DNA from: CAYVQE01 sp964454005 | Lineage (GTDB): Bacteria > Myxococcota > B64-G9 | Length of the DNA: 64,000 nt | Assembly: GCA_964454005.1 (NCBI GenBank) | Contig: CAYVQE010000006.1 | Span: forward strand, 41,399-105,398 | Direction of reading: 5' to 3' | In this document: piece after piece, positions 1 through 11,347 of the stretch | Position numbering within the stretch: position 1 is the stretch's first letter | How the letters are laid out: each line of letters starts with the position of its first letter | Notes under the pieces: generated by a model | The model's database searches: none | What the model saw: the letters and a program-made list of their open reading frames with translations, nothing else | What the model was told of the DNA's origin: nothing | Made by a program: the position numbers and the translations under genes

Positions 1-1
1 G

Positions 2-802
2 CCCGAGGGCTGCCAGTCGGACTCCGATTGCGAGGACCCGGAGTTCCCGCGCTGCAACACCGACACCGGCGAGTGCATCCCCGAGTGCGTCAACGACATC
101 GACTGCCCGCTGGCGGATCAGATCTGCCAGGACAACCACTGCGTCTCGCCGGGCTGCAGCCCCGAGGACTGCCCCCAGGGCCAGTGGTGCAACACCGGCA
201 GCGGCGAGTGCGAGCCGGGCTGCGACTCCAACGACGACTGCGTGCCGCCCGCGACCTGCAACTACCAGACCCACGAATGCGGCCAGGTGGACTGCTGCGG
301 CGGGGTATGCACCGAGGAGCAGTACTGCGACGGGCTGACCTGCCAGTGCGTGGACCTGTGCCAGGACGACACCGACTGCCCGCCCGCCTTCGACTGCGAT
401 GTCGAAAGCGGCCGGTGCCTGTGCACCGAGGGCGACTGCCCGCAGGGCAGCCACTGCGACCTGCAAACGGGCGCGTGCGTGCGCGACGGCGACGCCTGCC
501 AGAGCGACGCCGACTGCCCGAACGGCGCCACCTGCGACCCGGCCCAGCAGGTCTGCGTCCCTCAGGGAACCCAGGCCGAGGGCGAGGCATGCTTTCGCGA
601 TGCCGAGTGCGACGCCGGCGCCGGGCTGCTGTGCGACAGCGCGCTGTTCTGCACCGGTTGCATGATCTCGGATCCGGACTTCGAGCCCACCTTTACCTGC
701 CGCCTGGAGTGCTCGCTGATGATGCCGGACTGCCCGGGCGGCCACGAGTGCCTGTACCGCCACCCCGAACTCAAGGGCCTGTGCATGCCGACTGGCCCCT
801 GA
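2..802 (+). CDS. Cysteine-rich (Dickkopf/EGF-like repeat) secreted protein, 3' part
   Basis: The frame is open from the window edge, so the N-terminus lies outside. The visible 266 residues are a run of short disulfide-type modules of the form D-x-D-C-x(5-9)-C-x(6-9)-C, for example around 35-130, 250-420 and 420-560, rich in Asp, Gly and Pro. Such repeats are common in exported lipoproteins of Myxococcota-type bacteria and resemble the Cys-rich N-termini of the two lipoproteins at 30110-32979. The protein ends in a last Cys cluster (660-790) and stops with TGA. No enzymatic motif is visible. It is presumably extracytoplasmic and disulfide-bonded; function unknown. The next gene begins about 200 bp downstream behind its own promoter, so this is the end of a transcription unit. 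Confidence 0.75.
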   Translation, partial: PEGCQSDSDCEDPEFPRCNTDTGECIPECVNDIDCPLADQICQDNHCVSPGCSPEDCPQGQWCNTGSGECEPGCDSNDDCVPPATCNYQTHECGQVDCCGGVCTEEQYCDGLTCQCVDLCQDDTDCPPAFDCDVESGRCLCTEGDCPQGSHCDLQTGACVRDGDACQSDADCPNGATCDPAQQVCVPQGTQAEGEACFRDAECDAGAGLLCDSALFCTGCMISDPDFEPTFTCRLECSLMMPDCPGGHECLYRHPELKGLCMPTGP

Positions 803-911
803 ACCGAACCGTCCCCAGTTGCCGCTGGACCCGGGCCTGGCCGCTGGCCCGGTCCGGGCATGCCCCTTCGACCTTCCAGCCGGCCGCGAAAAATCAGTGT
901 ATACAAATGTA

Positions 912-942
912 GGATGATGTAGCCATTTTTTTGACATCATCC
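912..942. repeat. Perfect 9-bp inverted repeat overlapping the ftsK -35 box
   Basis: GGATGATGT at 912-920 is the exact reverse complement of ACATCATCC at 934-942. The right arm includes most of the TTGACA box at 931-936, and a T tract fills the spacer. The placement fits an operator or a stem-loop ending the upstream gene. Which of the two is not decided by the sequence. Confidence 0.5.
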
Positions 943-959
943 CACCCGGGGCCTAGAAT
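931..959 (+). promoter_or_regulatory. Sigma-70-type promoter of ftsK
   Basis: TTGACA at 931-936, a 17-bp spacer and TAGAAT at 954-959, preceded by a T tract. Transcription would start near 966, giving a leader of about 45 nt before the ATG at 1011. The T-tract plus TTGACAT arrangement recurs at 50199. Confidence 0.75.
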
Positions 960-1010
960 CGGGTCAAGGGCCGGATTTTCGTGATGAACCTCGACCGGAG
1001 AGCGGACGCC

Positions 1011-3872
<2,862 letters not shown>

Positions 3873-3888
3873 GCTGAAGCCCCTGGCC

Positions 3889-3924
3889 GCAGTTCCCACG
3901 GAAACTCCCGCCCTGCGGAACTGC
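3889..3924. terminator. Possible stem-loop terminator between ftsK and lolA
   Basis: GCAGTTCC (3889-3896) pairs exactly with GGAACTGC (3917-3924) across a 20-nt loop, in the 63-bp gap between two convergent genes. There is no U tract, so this could at most be a Rho-assisted or bidirectional terminator. Confidence 0.35.
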
Positions 3925-3935
3925 TGGCGAAGCGC

Positions 3936-4598
3936 TCAGCCGTCCGGTGACTCGACCACGTCGACGCCGTCGGGCACCTCGAAACGGAAAGCCGCGTCCT
4001 TCAGGCCCACGTTGGTGCTGATCTTGGAAAAGCGGATGCGGTTGGTGTTGCCGCCCGGATCCTCGACCATGGTCTCGACCACCTGAAAGGTCTCGCGGTC
4101 GACCTTGAAACGCAGCTTGCGAAAACGGGCCCGCTTCTTGGGCACCAGCTCGAGCACGTAGTGCTCATCGTCATCCACCCCTTCGGCGAAGGCGATGTCG
4201 AACTCGTCGCGCAGCTTGCCCCGGCCCCAGAGAAAGGTCACCGCGGTGGACAGGTCCGAGCCGCTGAACGAGCGGTCGACCATCACCTGCTCCAGCTCGG
4301 GGTCGTAGATGTAGAGCGCCTCGCCATCGGCCACGAAGTGCTTGGGCCGCGGCTGGCGATAATCCCAGCGCATCAGGCCGGGCTTCTTGACATAGACATA
4401 GCCCGAGGAGACCTTCTCGCGGCCCAGCGCCTTGGAGCGGTAGGTCTGCTCGAAGGCCGCCTTGAAGTCGCGGGTGGCCTCGTAGATCTCCTGCAGCCGC
4501 GCCGCCACCCGTTCGGCGCTGGGCGCCTCGGCGGCCGCGGCCGCGGCGGTGAAGCCCACCACCAGTGCCACCGTCACAGCGAAGTTGCGTTCTCGCAT
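3936..4598 (-). CDS. lolA: Outer-membrane lipoprotein carrier protein LolA
   Basis: 220 residues, the usual LolA size. Periplasmic chaperone that takes lipoproteins released by LolCDE and carries them to the outer membrane. The product starts MRERNFAV and has a cleavable signal peptide (about 1-22, Ala-rich end), then the LolA fold with the family signature around the Tyr-x-Arg-Lys/Ala stretch, the KPGLMRWDY block and FVADGEALYIYDPELEQV. The start at 4598 is backed by GGAGGTGG just upstream. It follows rimO by 68 bp and is probably the last gene of the ugd operon. No LolB is visible here. The neighbourhood codes for many lipoproteins that would be its cargo. Confidence 0.92.
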   Translation of the reverse strand: MRERNFAVTVALVVGFTAAAAAAEAPSAERVAARLQEIYEATRDFKAAFEQTYRSKALGREKVSSGYVYVKKPGLMRWDYRQPRPKHFVADGEALYIYDPELEQVMVDRSFSGSDLSTAVTFLWGRGKLRDEFDIAFAEGVDDDEHYVLELVPKKRARFRKLRFKVDRETFQVVETMVEDPGGNTNRIRFSKISTNVGLKDAAFRFEVPDGVDVVESPDG

Positions 4599-4666
4599 GC
4601 CCACCTCCAGCTCGCGCCATTCGTTCCCGCCCCCAGGGGCATTGACGCCCGGGCGCGGCCAAGCAT

Positions 4667-5998
4667 TCACCCGATCTCGACCACCTCGGCCTCCAGGTCG
4701 TAGGCATCGCCCCCGGTGACGCGGGCCGCGACCACCTCGCCCAGGATGGCCCGGCCGTCGAGCCGGGTCTCGCCATCGACCTCCGGCGCCTGGTTCCAGG
4801 CCCGGCCCACCAGCCGGCCGGCGGCGGCGGCCCCCTCGACCAGCACCTCGACCGTGCGCCCGATCAACCCGCGGTGGTAGGCGGCGGCGATCGGCTGCTG
4901 GACGGCCAGCAGCCGGTCGCGGCGCTCGGCGGCCAGCGCCGGCGCCACCGCCCCGTCCAGCTCGGCCGCCGCGGTGCCCTCCTCGGCCGAGTAGGCGAAC
5001 ACCCCCAGCCGCTCGAAGGCGGCCCGGGCGACGAAGTCCTCCAGCCGGGCGAAGGCCGCCTCGGTCTCGCCCGGAAAACCGGTCATCAGGGTCGAGCGCA
5101 GCACTGCGCCGGGCAGCCGCCGGCGCACGCCTGCGATCCAGTCCAGCATGCGTCCGGCGTCGCCGCCGCGGTGCATGCGGCGCAGCACCTCCGGATCCAC
5201 GTGCTGCAGCGGCACGTCCAGGTAGGCCAACACGTTCTCGCGCTCGGCCACCACCTGCAGCAGGCGCTGCGAGACCTCGGCCGGATACAGGTACATCAAG
5301 CGCAGCCAGTCCAGCCCGGCCACCCCGGCCAGGGCGTCGACCAGCTCGGCCAGCTGCGGCCGCTGCGGCAAATCGCGACCCCAGGCGGCCAGGTCCTGGG
5401 CCACCAGCACGATCTCGCTCACCCCCCAGCGCACCAGGTTCTCGGCCTCGGCCACCAAGTCGTCCAGCGGTCGCGAGCGCTGGGAGCCGCGCAGCTGCGG
5501 AATGATGCAAAACGAGCAACGGCGCGAGCAGCCGTCGGCCACCTTCAGGTAGGCCGCCCCGGTCGACAGGGCGTTGACCCGCGGCGTGGCCGCATCGAGC
5601 AGAAAGCTCTCGCCGGCGCTGCCGCACCAGCGCGGCCCCCCGGCGATCAGCGCCTCGATGCGCGCGGCCAGTCGACCGGCCTCGCCGGGGCAGCAGAAGC
5701 AGTCCACCTCGACCAGCTCATCCAACAGGGCATGGCCGTAGCGCGCCGGCAGACAGCCGGCCACCACCAGCCAGCGCAGCCGGCCGCCGGCGCGCATGGC
5801 GTCGAGCGCCAGGATGGTCTCGAGCGACTCCTCCACCGCCGGCTGGATGAAAGCGCAGGTGTTGACCACGATCAGCTCGGCCGCGGCCGGCTCGTCGACC
5901 GCCAGCCAGCCGGCTTCGGCCAGCCCGGCCCAGATGACCTCGGAGTCGACCTGGTTCTTGGGACAACCCAGGCCGATCAGGTGGAAGGTCCGGCTCAA
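4667..5998 (-). CDS. rimO: Ribosomal protein uS12 methylthiotransferase RimO
   Basis: 443 residues. Radical-SAM enzyme that adds a methylthio group to the conserved aspartate of ribosomal protein S12. The N-terminal domain has the three cluster-binding Cys in CPKNQVDSE, NTCAFI and AGCLPARYG. The radical-SAM CxxxCxxC motif is CSRRCSFC (about residue 150), followed by the typical PLQHVD block and a C-terminal TRAM domain. The likely start is TTG at 5998, overlapping the TGA of the upstream hydrolase gene as TTGA and implying translational coupling; no ATG is available near the first conserved residues (FHLIGLGCPKN). All key residues are present. Confidence 0.93.
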   Translation of the reverse strand: MSRTFHLIGLGCPKNQVDSEVIWAGLAEAGWLAVDEPAAAELIVVNTCAFIQPAVEESLETILALDAMRAGGRLRWLVVAGCLPARYGHALLDELVEVDCFCCPGEAGRLAARIEALIAGGPRWCGSAGESFLLDAATPRVNALSTGAAYLKVADGCSRRCSFCIIPQLRGSQRSRPLDDLVAEAENLVRWGVSEIVLVAQDLAAWGRDLPQRPQLAELVDALAGVAGLDWLRLMYLYPAEVSQRLLQVVAERENVLAYLDVPLQHVDPEVLRRMHRGGDAGRMLDWIAGVRRRLPGAVLRSTLMTGFPGETEAAFARLEDFVARAAFERLGVFAYSAEEGTAAAELDGAVAPALAAERRDRLLAVQQPIAAAYHRGLIGRTVEVLVEGAAAAGRLVGRAWNQAPEVDGETRLDGRAILGEVVAARVTGGDAYDLEAEVVEIG

Positions 5999-7350
5999 GC
6001 GCCAATCTCGTAGCTGCGATCCGGCTCCACCCCGGTGACCGAACGGTGGCCGGCGGACTGCAGGGCCTGCTGCAGTCCAGCCACCGCATCCGGCTCGCCG
6101 TGGTTGAGCAGGAAGGCCGGTTTGCCCGGCAGGTGGCTGGCCCACTCCACCAGGCCGTTGCGGTCGGCGTGGGCCGAAAACCCGTTGAGGGTCTCGAGAC
6201 GGGCGGCCACCTCGAACTCCTCGCCGTGGATGCGCACCGGGCTCTCCCTCTCGACCAGCCGGCGGCCCAGGGTGCCGTAGCCCTGCCAGCCGACGAAGAC
6301 CACCGTGGTGGTCTCGTGCTCGATGAAGTACTTCAGGTGGTGTAGGATGCGCCCGCCGGTGCACATGCCCGAGCCGGCGATCACCACCGCCGGCGGGCGC
6401 ATGTGCTCGACCGACTTCGAGTCCTCGACGCTGACCAGCTCGCGCAGCCCCGAAAAACGCATCGGGGCGTCGCCGCCGCGGATCAGCTCCCAGGTCTGCT
6501 CGTCGTAGCACTCGCGGTGGCGCCGGTAGACCCCGGTGACCCGGTGGGCCATGGGCGAATCGAGCAGCACCGGCATCTGCGGCAGGCGGCCCTTGCGCAC
6601 CATGGTGCCGAAGTGGAACAGCAGCTCCTGGGTGCGCCCGATGGCGAAGGCCGGGATCAACACGAAACCGTCGAGCTCGGCGGCGCGCAGCACGATGCGC
6701 TTGAACTCCTCGACCGTGTCGGCCCGCAGCTTGTGCAGCCGGTTGCCGTAGGTCGACTCCATTACCACCGCGTCCAGCGGCTCGGGCCAGTCGCTGTTCG
6801 GATCGCGGATGATGGGCGTTTTGGGCGTGCCCACGTCGCCCGACATCAGCAGCCGCCGGCCGCCGCCGCGCAACAGCGCGTTCGACGAGCCCAGGATGTG
6901 GCCGGCATCGAACAGCTCCAGCGACAGATCGCCGGCCAGCGGTTGCTGCTGCCGGTAGCGCAGCGGCTCGATCAGACCCAGCGTCCGATCGATGGCCCGA
7001 TCGTCGTACAGCGGCCCGGCGTCCCACTTGGCGCTCAGCCGCGCCGAGTCGCGCCAGACGATCTCGGCCAGCTCGGCCGTGGCCGTATGGGCGTAGATCG
7101 GCCCCGCGTAGCCCTCGTCGACCAGCCGGGGCAGGCGGCCGGCGTGATCCAGGTGGCCGTGGGTCAGCAACACCGCATCCAGCTCGTCGGGCGCGACCGC
7201 GAACGGCTCCCGGTTGAGTTCGTTGGCGTCGACCGCGCCCTGGACCATGCCGCAGTCGACCATGACGCGCGCGCCGTCGCAGTCGACGACGCTGCACGAG
7301 CCGGTCACCCGACCGGCCGCCCCGTAGAAGCTGATCCGCATTCCGCTCAT
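5995..7350 (-). CDS. MBL-fold/beta-CASP RNA-processing hydrolase (CPSF73/Ysh1-like)
   Basis: 451 residues, cytoplasmic. The metallo-beta-lactamase core carries the zinc motif HGHLDHAG (His64, His66, Asp68, His69), later D/H ligands in FDAGHILGSS and SGDVG, a beta-CASP insertion with VVMESTYGN, and a C-terminal RMMBL block GFSAHADRNGLVEW. This matches bacterial RNA endo/exonucleases of the TTHA0252 type. The ATG at 7350 is preceded by GGGAG and overlaps the epimerase stop as ATGA, so it is co-translated with the sugar genes upstream. RNase function is inferred from family membership; the substrate is unknown. Confidence 0.88.
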   Translation of the reverse strand: MSGMRISFYGAAGRVTGSCSVVDCDGARVMVDCGMVQGAVDANELNREPFAVAPDELDAVLLTHGHLDHAGRLPRLVDEGYAGPIYAHTATAELAEIVWRDSARLSAKWDAGPLYDDRAIDRTLGLIEPLRYRQQQPLAGDLSLELFDAGHILGSSNALLRGGGRRLLMSGDVGTPKTPIIRDPNSDWPEPLDAVVMESTYGNRLHKLRADTVEEFKRIVLRAAELDGFVLIPAFAIGRTQELLFHFGTMVRKGRLPQMPVLLDSPMAHRVTGVYRRHRECYDEQTWELIRGGDAPMRFSGLRELVSVEDSKSVEHMRPPAVVIAGSGMCTGGRILHHLKYFIEHETTTVVFVGWQGYGTLGRRLVERESPVRIHGEEFEVAARLETLNGFSAHADRNGLVEWASHLPGKPAFLLNHGEPDAVAGLQQALQSAGHRSVTGVEPDRSYEIGA

Positions 7351-8324
7351 GGCTCCCTTTCCGCGCTGTTGCGAAAGACCCCCGGCCGCTCGCGCCACCA
7401 GCTCCAGGTCCGCCGCAGGCCGTCGTCCAGCTCGACCGCCGGCTGGTAGCCGAGCTGGCCGATGGCGGTGATGTCGGCCCAGGTGTTGTCCATCTCGCCG
7501 GGCCGTGCCGGCTGCTGATCCCAACGCTGGACCACGTCGGCCAGGGTGCTGATGCGTTCGGCCACCTGGCCCACGGTGGTGGTCTCGCCCGAGCCCAGGT
7601 TGAGCACCCGCCAGGGCGCCGGCCGATCGAGCACCCGCAGCAGACCGACCACCGCATCGTCGACGTAGAGCATGTCGCGGCCCGCGGTGCCGTCGCCGAA
7701 GATGGGCAGCGGGGCGCGGCGTTCGGCCGCGGCCATCATGGCTGGCACCAGCCGGCCGGGCGACTGCCGCGGCCCGTAGACCGAGAACAGCCGCACCGCC
7801 GTGGTGTTGACCGGCGTGCGCAGGGCGAAGGCGTGGGCGCACAGCTCCACCGACCGCATGGCCGCGCCCAGCACCGACAGCGGCCGGTCGGCCGGATCGC
7901 CCTCGGTGAATGGAAAGCGCCGCGAGCCGCCGTAGACGTGGGCCGAGCTGGCCAGCAGCAGGTGCGCGACATCGGCCCGCCGGCTGGCGCGCATGACCTG
8001 GATGGCGCCCTCGACGTGCAGCCGCATGGCCTCGGCCGGATCGGCCTCGCAAAGCTGCAGATCGCGGCGCGAGGCAAGATGGACCACCGCCCAGGGAGCG
8101 AACTCGGCGAAGGACCGCTGCAGCGCTTGCTCGTCGGTGACGTCGCCGCGCACGAAATCGAAGCGCTTGTGGTCGCGCACCGCATCCAGCCGCGCCGCCT
8201 GCCAGCCGGGCGGATCCTCGCCGTCCAGCACGTCCAGGCCGAGCACCCGGTAGCCGCCGTCGAGCAGGATCTCGACCAGACGGGCGCCGACGAAACCGGC
8301 GGCGCCGGTGACCAGGACTCTCAT
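7347..8324 (-). CDS. NAD-dependent epimerase/dehydratase-like protein lacking the YxxxK dyad
   Basis: 325 residues of extended short-chain-dehydrogenase fold. The Rossmann motif GAAGFVG is intact at the N-terminus, and the strand carrying the catalytic Ser (LLLASSAHVYGG) is present. Where UDP-glucuronate 4-epimerases and relatives have Tyr-x3-Lys (SLYAATK-type), this protein reads SVLGAAMRSVE, so Tyr is Leu and Lys is Met. It lies directly downstream of ugd with a 4-bp ATGA overlap, so a UDP-glucuronate-modifying role would be expected from context. The lost dyad argues for a non-catalytic nucleotide-sugar binder or a changed reaction. Nothing else looks broken; the frame is full length. Confidence 0.85.
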   Translation of the reverse strand: MRVLVTGAAGFVGARLVEILLDGGYRVLGLDVLDGEDPPGWQAARLDAVRDHKRFDFVRGDVTDEQALQRSFAEFAPWAVVHLASRRDLQLCEADPAEAMRLHVEGAIQVMRASRRADVAHLLLASSAHVYGGSRRFPFTEGDPADRPLSVLGAAMRSVELCAHAFALRTPVNTTAVRLFSVYGPRQSPGRLVPAMMAAAERRAPLPIFGDGTAGRDMLYVDDAVVGLLRVLDRPAPWRVLNLGSGETTTVGQVAERISTLADVVQRWDQQPARPGEMDNTWADITAIGQLGYQPAVELDDGLRRTWSWWRERPGVFRNSAEREP

Positions 8325-9655
8325 CGCCCGGTCTCCACAACCCGCAGCGGACGGCGGTTGCGGCCGATGCTGAAGTGCTCGAAGCCGAGCGCCCGCATGC
8401 GCTCGGGGTCGTAGACGTTGCGCCCGTCGAACACCACCGGCGAGCGCAGCAGCTGGCCGATGCGCTCGAAGTCGGGCCGCCGGAACTCGTTCCACTCGGT
8501 CACCACCACCAGCGCGTCGGCGCCCTCGCAGGCGGCGTAGTTGGACTCGCAACAGGTGACCCGGTCGCCGAGCTGGGCCCGGGCGGTGCCCATGGCCTCG
8601 GGATCGTAGACCCGCACCGCTGCCCCGGCCGCCAGCAGGTCGGCGATGATCACCAGCGCCGGCGCCTCGCGCACGTCATCGGTGCGCGGCTTGAAGGCCA
8701 GGCCCCAGATGGCGAAGACGCGGCCGGCCAGATCGGGGCCGAAGCGCTGCAGGACGCGCTCGGCCAACAGGTGCTTCTGGCGCTCGTTGACCCGATCGGT
8801 GGCCGCCAGCATGTGCAGCTCGACGCCGTGCTCGTCGCCGGTGCGGGCCAGCGCCCGCACGTCCTTGGGAAAGCACGATCCGCCGTAGCCCACCCCGGGG
8901 AACAAAAAGGCGTGGCCGATGCGCTCGTCGGCGCCGACGCCGAGGCGCACGCTGTCCACATCCGCGCCCACCGCGTCGCACAGCAGCGCGATCTCGTTCA
9001 TGAATGAGATGCGGGCCGCCAGCAGGCCGTTGGCGCAGTACTTGGTCATCTCGGCGCTGGCGTTGTCCATGTACAGGATCGGATTGCCGGTGCGCACGAA
9101 GGGTGCGTACAGGTCGCCCATGATGCGCCGGGCGCGCTCGTCTTCGGTGCCGATGACCACGCGGTCCGGCCGCAGGAAATCGTCGACCGCCGCCCCCTCC
9201 TTGAGAAACTCCGGGTTCGACACCACGCTGACCGGATGCGCCGTGCGGGCCTGTACCGTCGCGCGCACCTCGGCGGCCGTGCCCACCGGCACGGTGCTCT
9301 TGCAGACCACCACCAGCGGCCCGACCATGGCGCGGCCGATCTGATCGGCCACCGCCAGCACGGCGCCCAGGTCGGCCGAGCCGTCGTGGCTCTGCGGCGT
9401 GCCCACGGCGATGAACATCACCTCCACCTGGGCTGCGGCCGGAGCCAGCTCGGTGGTGAACGACAGCCGCCCCTCGCGCAGGTTGCGCGCCAGCAGCTCG
9501 GCCAGCCCCGGCTCGTAGAACGGCACCCGCCCCTGCTCCAGGCAGGCGATCTTGTCGGCGTCGACCTCGACCAGCACCACCTGGTGGCCGGTCTCGGCGA
9601 AACAGGTCCCCGCCACCAGGCCCACGTACCCGGCACCCACGACCGCGATGCGCAT
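8321..9655 (-). CDS. ugd: UDP-glucose 6-dehydrogenase
   Basis: 444 residues. Oxidises UDP-glucose to UDP-glucuronate with two NAD+, supplying acidic precursors for surface polysaccharide. Rossmann motif GAGYVGLVAG at the N-terminus, central domain with SNPEFLKEG, catalytic Cys261 in GYGGSCFPKD, and a C-terminal UDP-binding domain with FKPRTDDVREAP. The ATG at 9655 has AGGAGGTGG about 10 nt upstream. It is the first gene of the minus-strand operon ugd / epimerase-like / hydrolase / rimO / lolA and overlaps the next start by 4 bp (ATGA). The closest polysaccharide partners are at 23.3-27.2 kb. Confidence 0.94.
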   Translation of the reverse strand: MRIAVVGAGYVGLVAGTCFAETGHQVVLVEVDADKIACLEQGRVPFYEPGLAELLARNLREGRLSFTTELAPAAAQVEVMFIAVGTPQSHDGSADLGAVLAVADQIGRAMVGPLVVVCKSTVPVGTAAEVRATVQARTAHPVSVVSNPEFLKEGAAVDDFLRPDRVVIGTEDERARRIMGDLYAPFVRTGNPILYMDNASAEMTKYCANGLLAARISFMNEIALLCDAVGADVDSVRLGVGADERIGHAFLFPGVGYGGSCFPKDVRALARTGDEHGVELHMLAATDRVNERQKHLLAERVLQRFGPDLAGRVFAIWGLAFKPRTDDVREAPALVIIADLLAAGAAVRVYDPEAMGTARAQLGDRVTCCESNYAACEGADALVVVTEWNEFRRPDFERIGQLLRSPVVFDGRNVYDPERMRALGFEHFSIGRNRRPLRVVETGR

Positions 9656-9765
9656 GCTCCATCCACCTCCTGCCGCGGCGCTTCCCGCGCCGCCGTGCCC
9701 CGGGACTGTAGCACCCGAAGCCGGGGAGCGACAAACCGGTTCGGCAATCGAGGGCCACGGGGCCT

Positions 9766-10428
9766 TCAGGCCGGCCGGATCAGCTCGGGGTCGTCGCGGG
9801 CCGGCGCGTTGACCGCCCGCGAGACGGGGTGGGCGGTCAGCTGCGCGGCCGGCAGCGGCGCCAGCAGCTCGGCCAGCCCGGCCGGCAGCGGCGGCTCGCC
9901 GGACAACCAGCGGTCCCAGCGCTCGGGCGGCAGGATGGCCGGCATGCGGTGGTGCAGCTCGGCCACCAGCTCGTTGGGCGCGGTGGTGACGATGGTAAAG
10001 GTCAGCAGCGGCTCGGCGCCACCATCCCAGCGCTCCCACAGCCCGGCCAGGGCCATGGGCCCGCCGCTGCGCAGGGCCACGAAGTGGGGCACCTTGGCGC
10101 CGCCGGTCTTTTTCCACTCGTAGAAGCCGTCGGCCGGCACCAAACACCGCCGCCGGCGCAAGGCCACCTTGAAGCTGGGCTTTTCGGCCAGGGTCTCGGC
10201 CCGGGCGTTGATCAGGCGCTTGCCCATCTTCTCGTCCCGGGCCCAGGACGGCACCAGGCCCCAGCGCATCAGACCGCAGCGGCGCTCGGCGCCGCGGGCC
10301 AGCACCACCGGCAGCTGCTGGCCGGGCGCCGCGTTGTAGCGCGGGGGCAGCTCGTCCGGCGCGGCGCTCAAGCCGAAGGCCTCGATGAGCTGCTGCAGCG
10401 GGCTGAAGATGGCGAAGCGGCCGCACAT
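9766..10428 (-). CDS. SOS-response-associated (YedK/HMCES) abasic-site shielding protein
   Basis: 220 residues. SRAP-domain proteins form a thiazolidine crosslink with abasic sites in single-stranded DNA through Cys2. The start MCGRF puts the catalytic Cys at position 2 after Met removal, and the other family residues are visible: Asn in PRYNAAPGQ, INARAET, Glu in GFYEW and His in LHHRMP. Length is typical. It is separate from the ugd operon (about 110 bp away) and divergent from exbB. No clear LexA box was found in the upstream 228 bp. Confidence 0.9.
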   Translation of the reverse strand: MCGRFAIFSPLQQLIEAFGLSAAPDELPPRYNAAPGQQLPVVLARGAERRCGLMRWGLVPSWARDEKMGKRLINARAETLAEKPSFKVALRRRRCLVPADGFYEWKKTGGAKVPHFVALRSGGPMALAGLWERWDGGAEPLLTFTIVTTAPNELVAELHHRMPAILPPERWDRWLSGEPPLPAGLAELLAPLPAAQLTAHPVSRAVNAPARDDPELIRPA

Positions 10429-10566
10429 GGCAGCAGGATAGCGCAGCCGGAGCCCGGCGAACATCCTCCGGATGGGATTCTCCACAAGGCAACGATTTTG
10501 CTGTTGTCTAATTTTTTTCTCGAAACTGGCCCACCTGGATATTGACAGGATGCTCAAAATGAAGAC

Positions 10567-10599
10567 CTTACCCGCGCGGCGGCGACCCGCCCGGGTAAG
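10567..10599. repeat. Inverted repeat in the exbB leader region
   Basis: CTTACCCG (10567-10574) and CGGGTAAG (10592-10599) form a perfect 8-bp stem around a GC-rich 17-nt loop, about 60 bp before exbB in the region shared with the divergent SRAP gene. It could be an operator or leader hairpin. A TTGACA at 10542-10547 just upstream has no convincing -10 partner. The remaining sequence between 10429 and 10656 shows nothing else. Confidence 0.35.
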
Positions 10600-10656
10600 C
10601 GGCCGCAGGCGCTAGAGGTTCGACGGACGACTGGACTGGATTCGGGGAGGTGGGCG

Positions 10657-11334
10657 ATGCTCACGGAACGATTGCTGCAATTTGCCCTGGTGGGCGCCGA
10701 GTGGGTCTTGTGGCTGCTGATCGGGCTTTCGGTCTTCTCGGCCTGGGTGGTCATCGACCGGCTGGTGCTGTTCGCGCGCACCCGCGAGAAGATCCAGGCG
10801 CTGGAGCCACGGCTGACCAAGGCGCTGAGCGAGTGCGACATGGCGGCGGCCGAGCGCGAGGTGGGCCGCGACAGCTTCGTGCGCAACGTGCTGCGCGCCG
10901 GCATCCAGGCGGTGCGCCGCGGCGCGCGGGACAACGACGCGGTCGAGCAGGCCATGCTGGGGGCCATCGCCCGCGAGCGGGCGCGCTACGAGGCGCGCTT
11001 GACGCCGCTGGGCACCATCGGCAACAACGCACCCTTCATCGGGCTGTTCGGCACCGTGCTGGGCATCATCCAGGCCTTCCACCAGCTCGGCCAGTTCGAC
11101 GCCACCCAGGCCGCCTCGAACCAGCTGATCATGGCCGCCATCGGCGAGGCCCTGGTGGCCACCGGGGTGGGCATCATGGTGGCCATCCCGGCGGTGGCCG
11201 CGTTCAACTGGGCCAAGTCCAACATCGGCGCCCGGCTCAAGCACGCCGAGTCGCTGATGCGGGTGGTGCTCGCCGGGGCGGCCAAGTACTCCTGCGCCGA
11301 GGCCGAAGACCAGGCGCCGGCCGATACCGCCTGA
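10657..11334 (+). CDS. exbB: MotA/TolQ/ExbB proton-channel family protein
   Basis: 225 residues, inner membrane. With ExbD it converts the proton gradient into TonB motion. Hydrophobic helices lie at about 8-38, 120-145 and 160-185, and the family block TIGNNAPFIGLFGTVLGI is present (about 118-135). The ATG at 10657 follows GGGGAGG by 6 nt. exbD starts 13 bp after the stop and tonB, a receptor and envelope proteins follow, so this is the energy module of a dedicated TonB operon. Confidence 0.9.
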   Translation: MLTERLLQFALVGAEWVLWLLIGLSVFSAWVVIDRLVLFARTREKIQALEPRLTKALSECDMAAAEREVGRDSFVRNVLRAGIQAVRRGARDNDAVEQAMLGAIARERARYEARLTPLGTIGNNAPFIGLFGTVLGIIQAFHQLGQFDATQAASNQLIMAAIGEALVATGVGIMVAIPAVAAFNWAKSNIGARLKHAESLMRVVLAGAAKYSCAEAEDQAPADTA

Positions 11335-11347
11335 GACGAGGTGCGCC

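Noticed and set aside
10542..10570. Promoter with TTGACA at 10542 for exbB
   Set aside because: No acceptable -10 hexamer at 16-18 bp.
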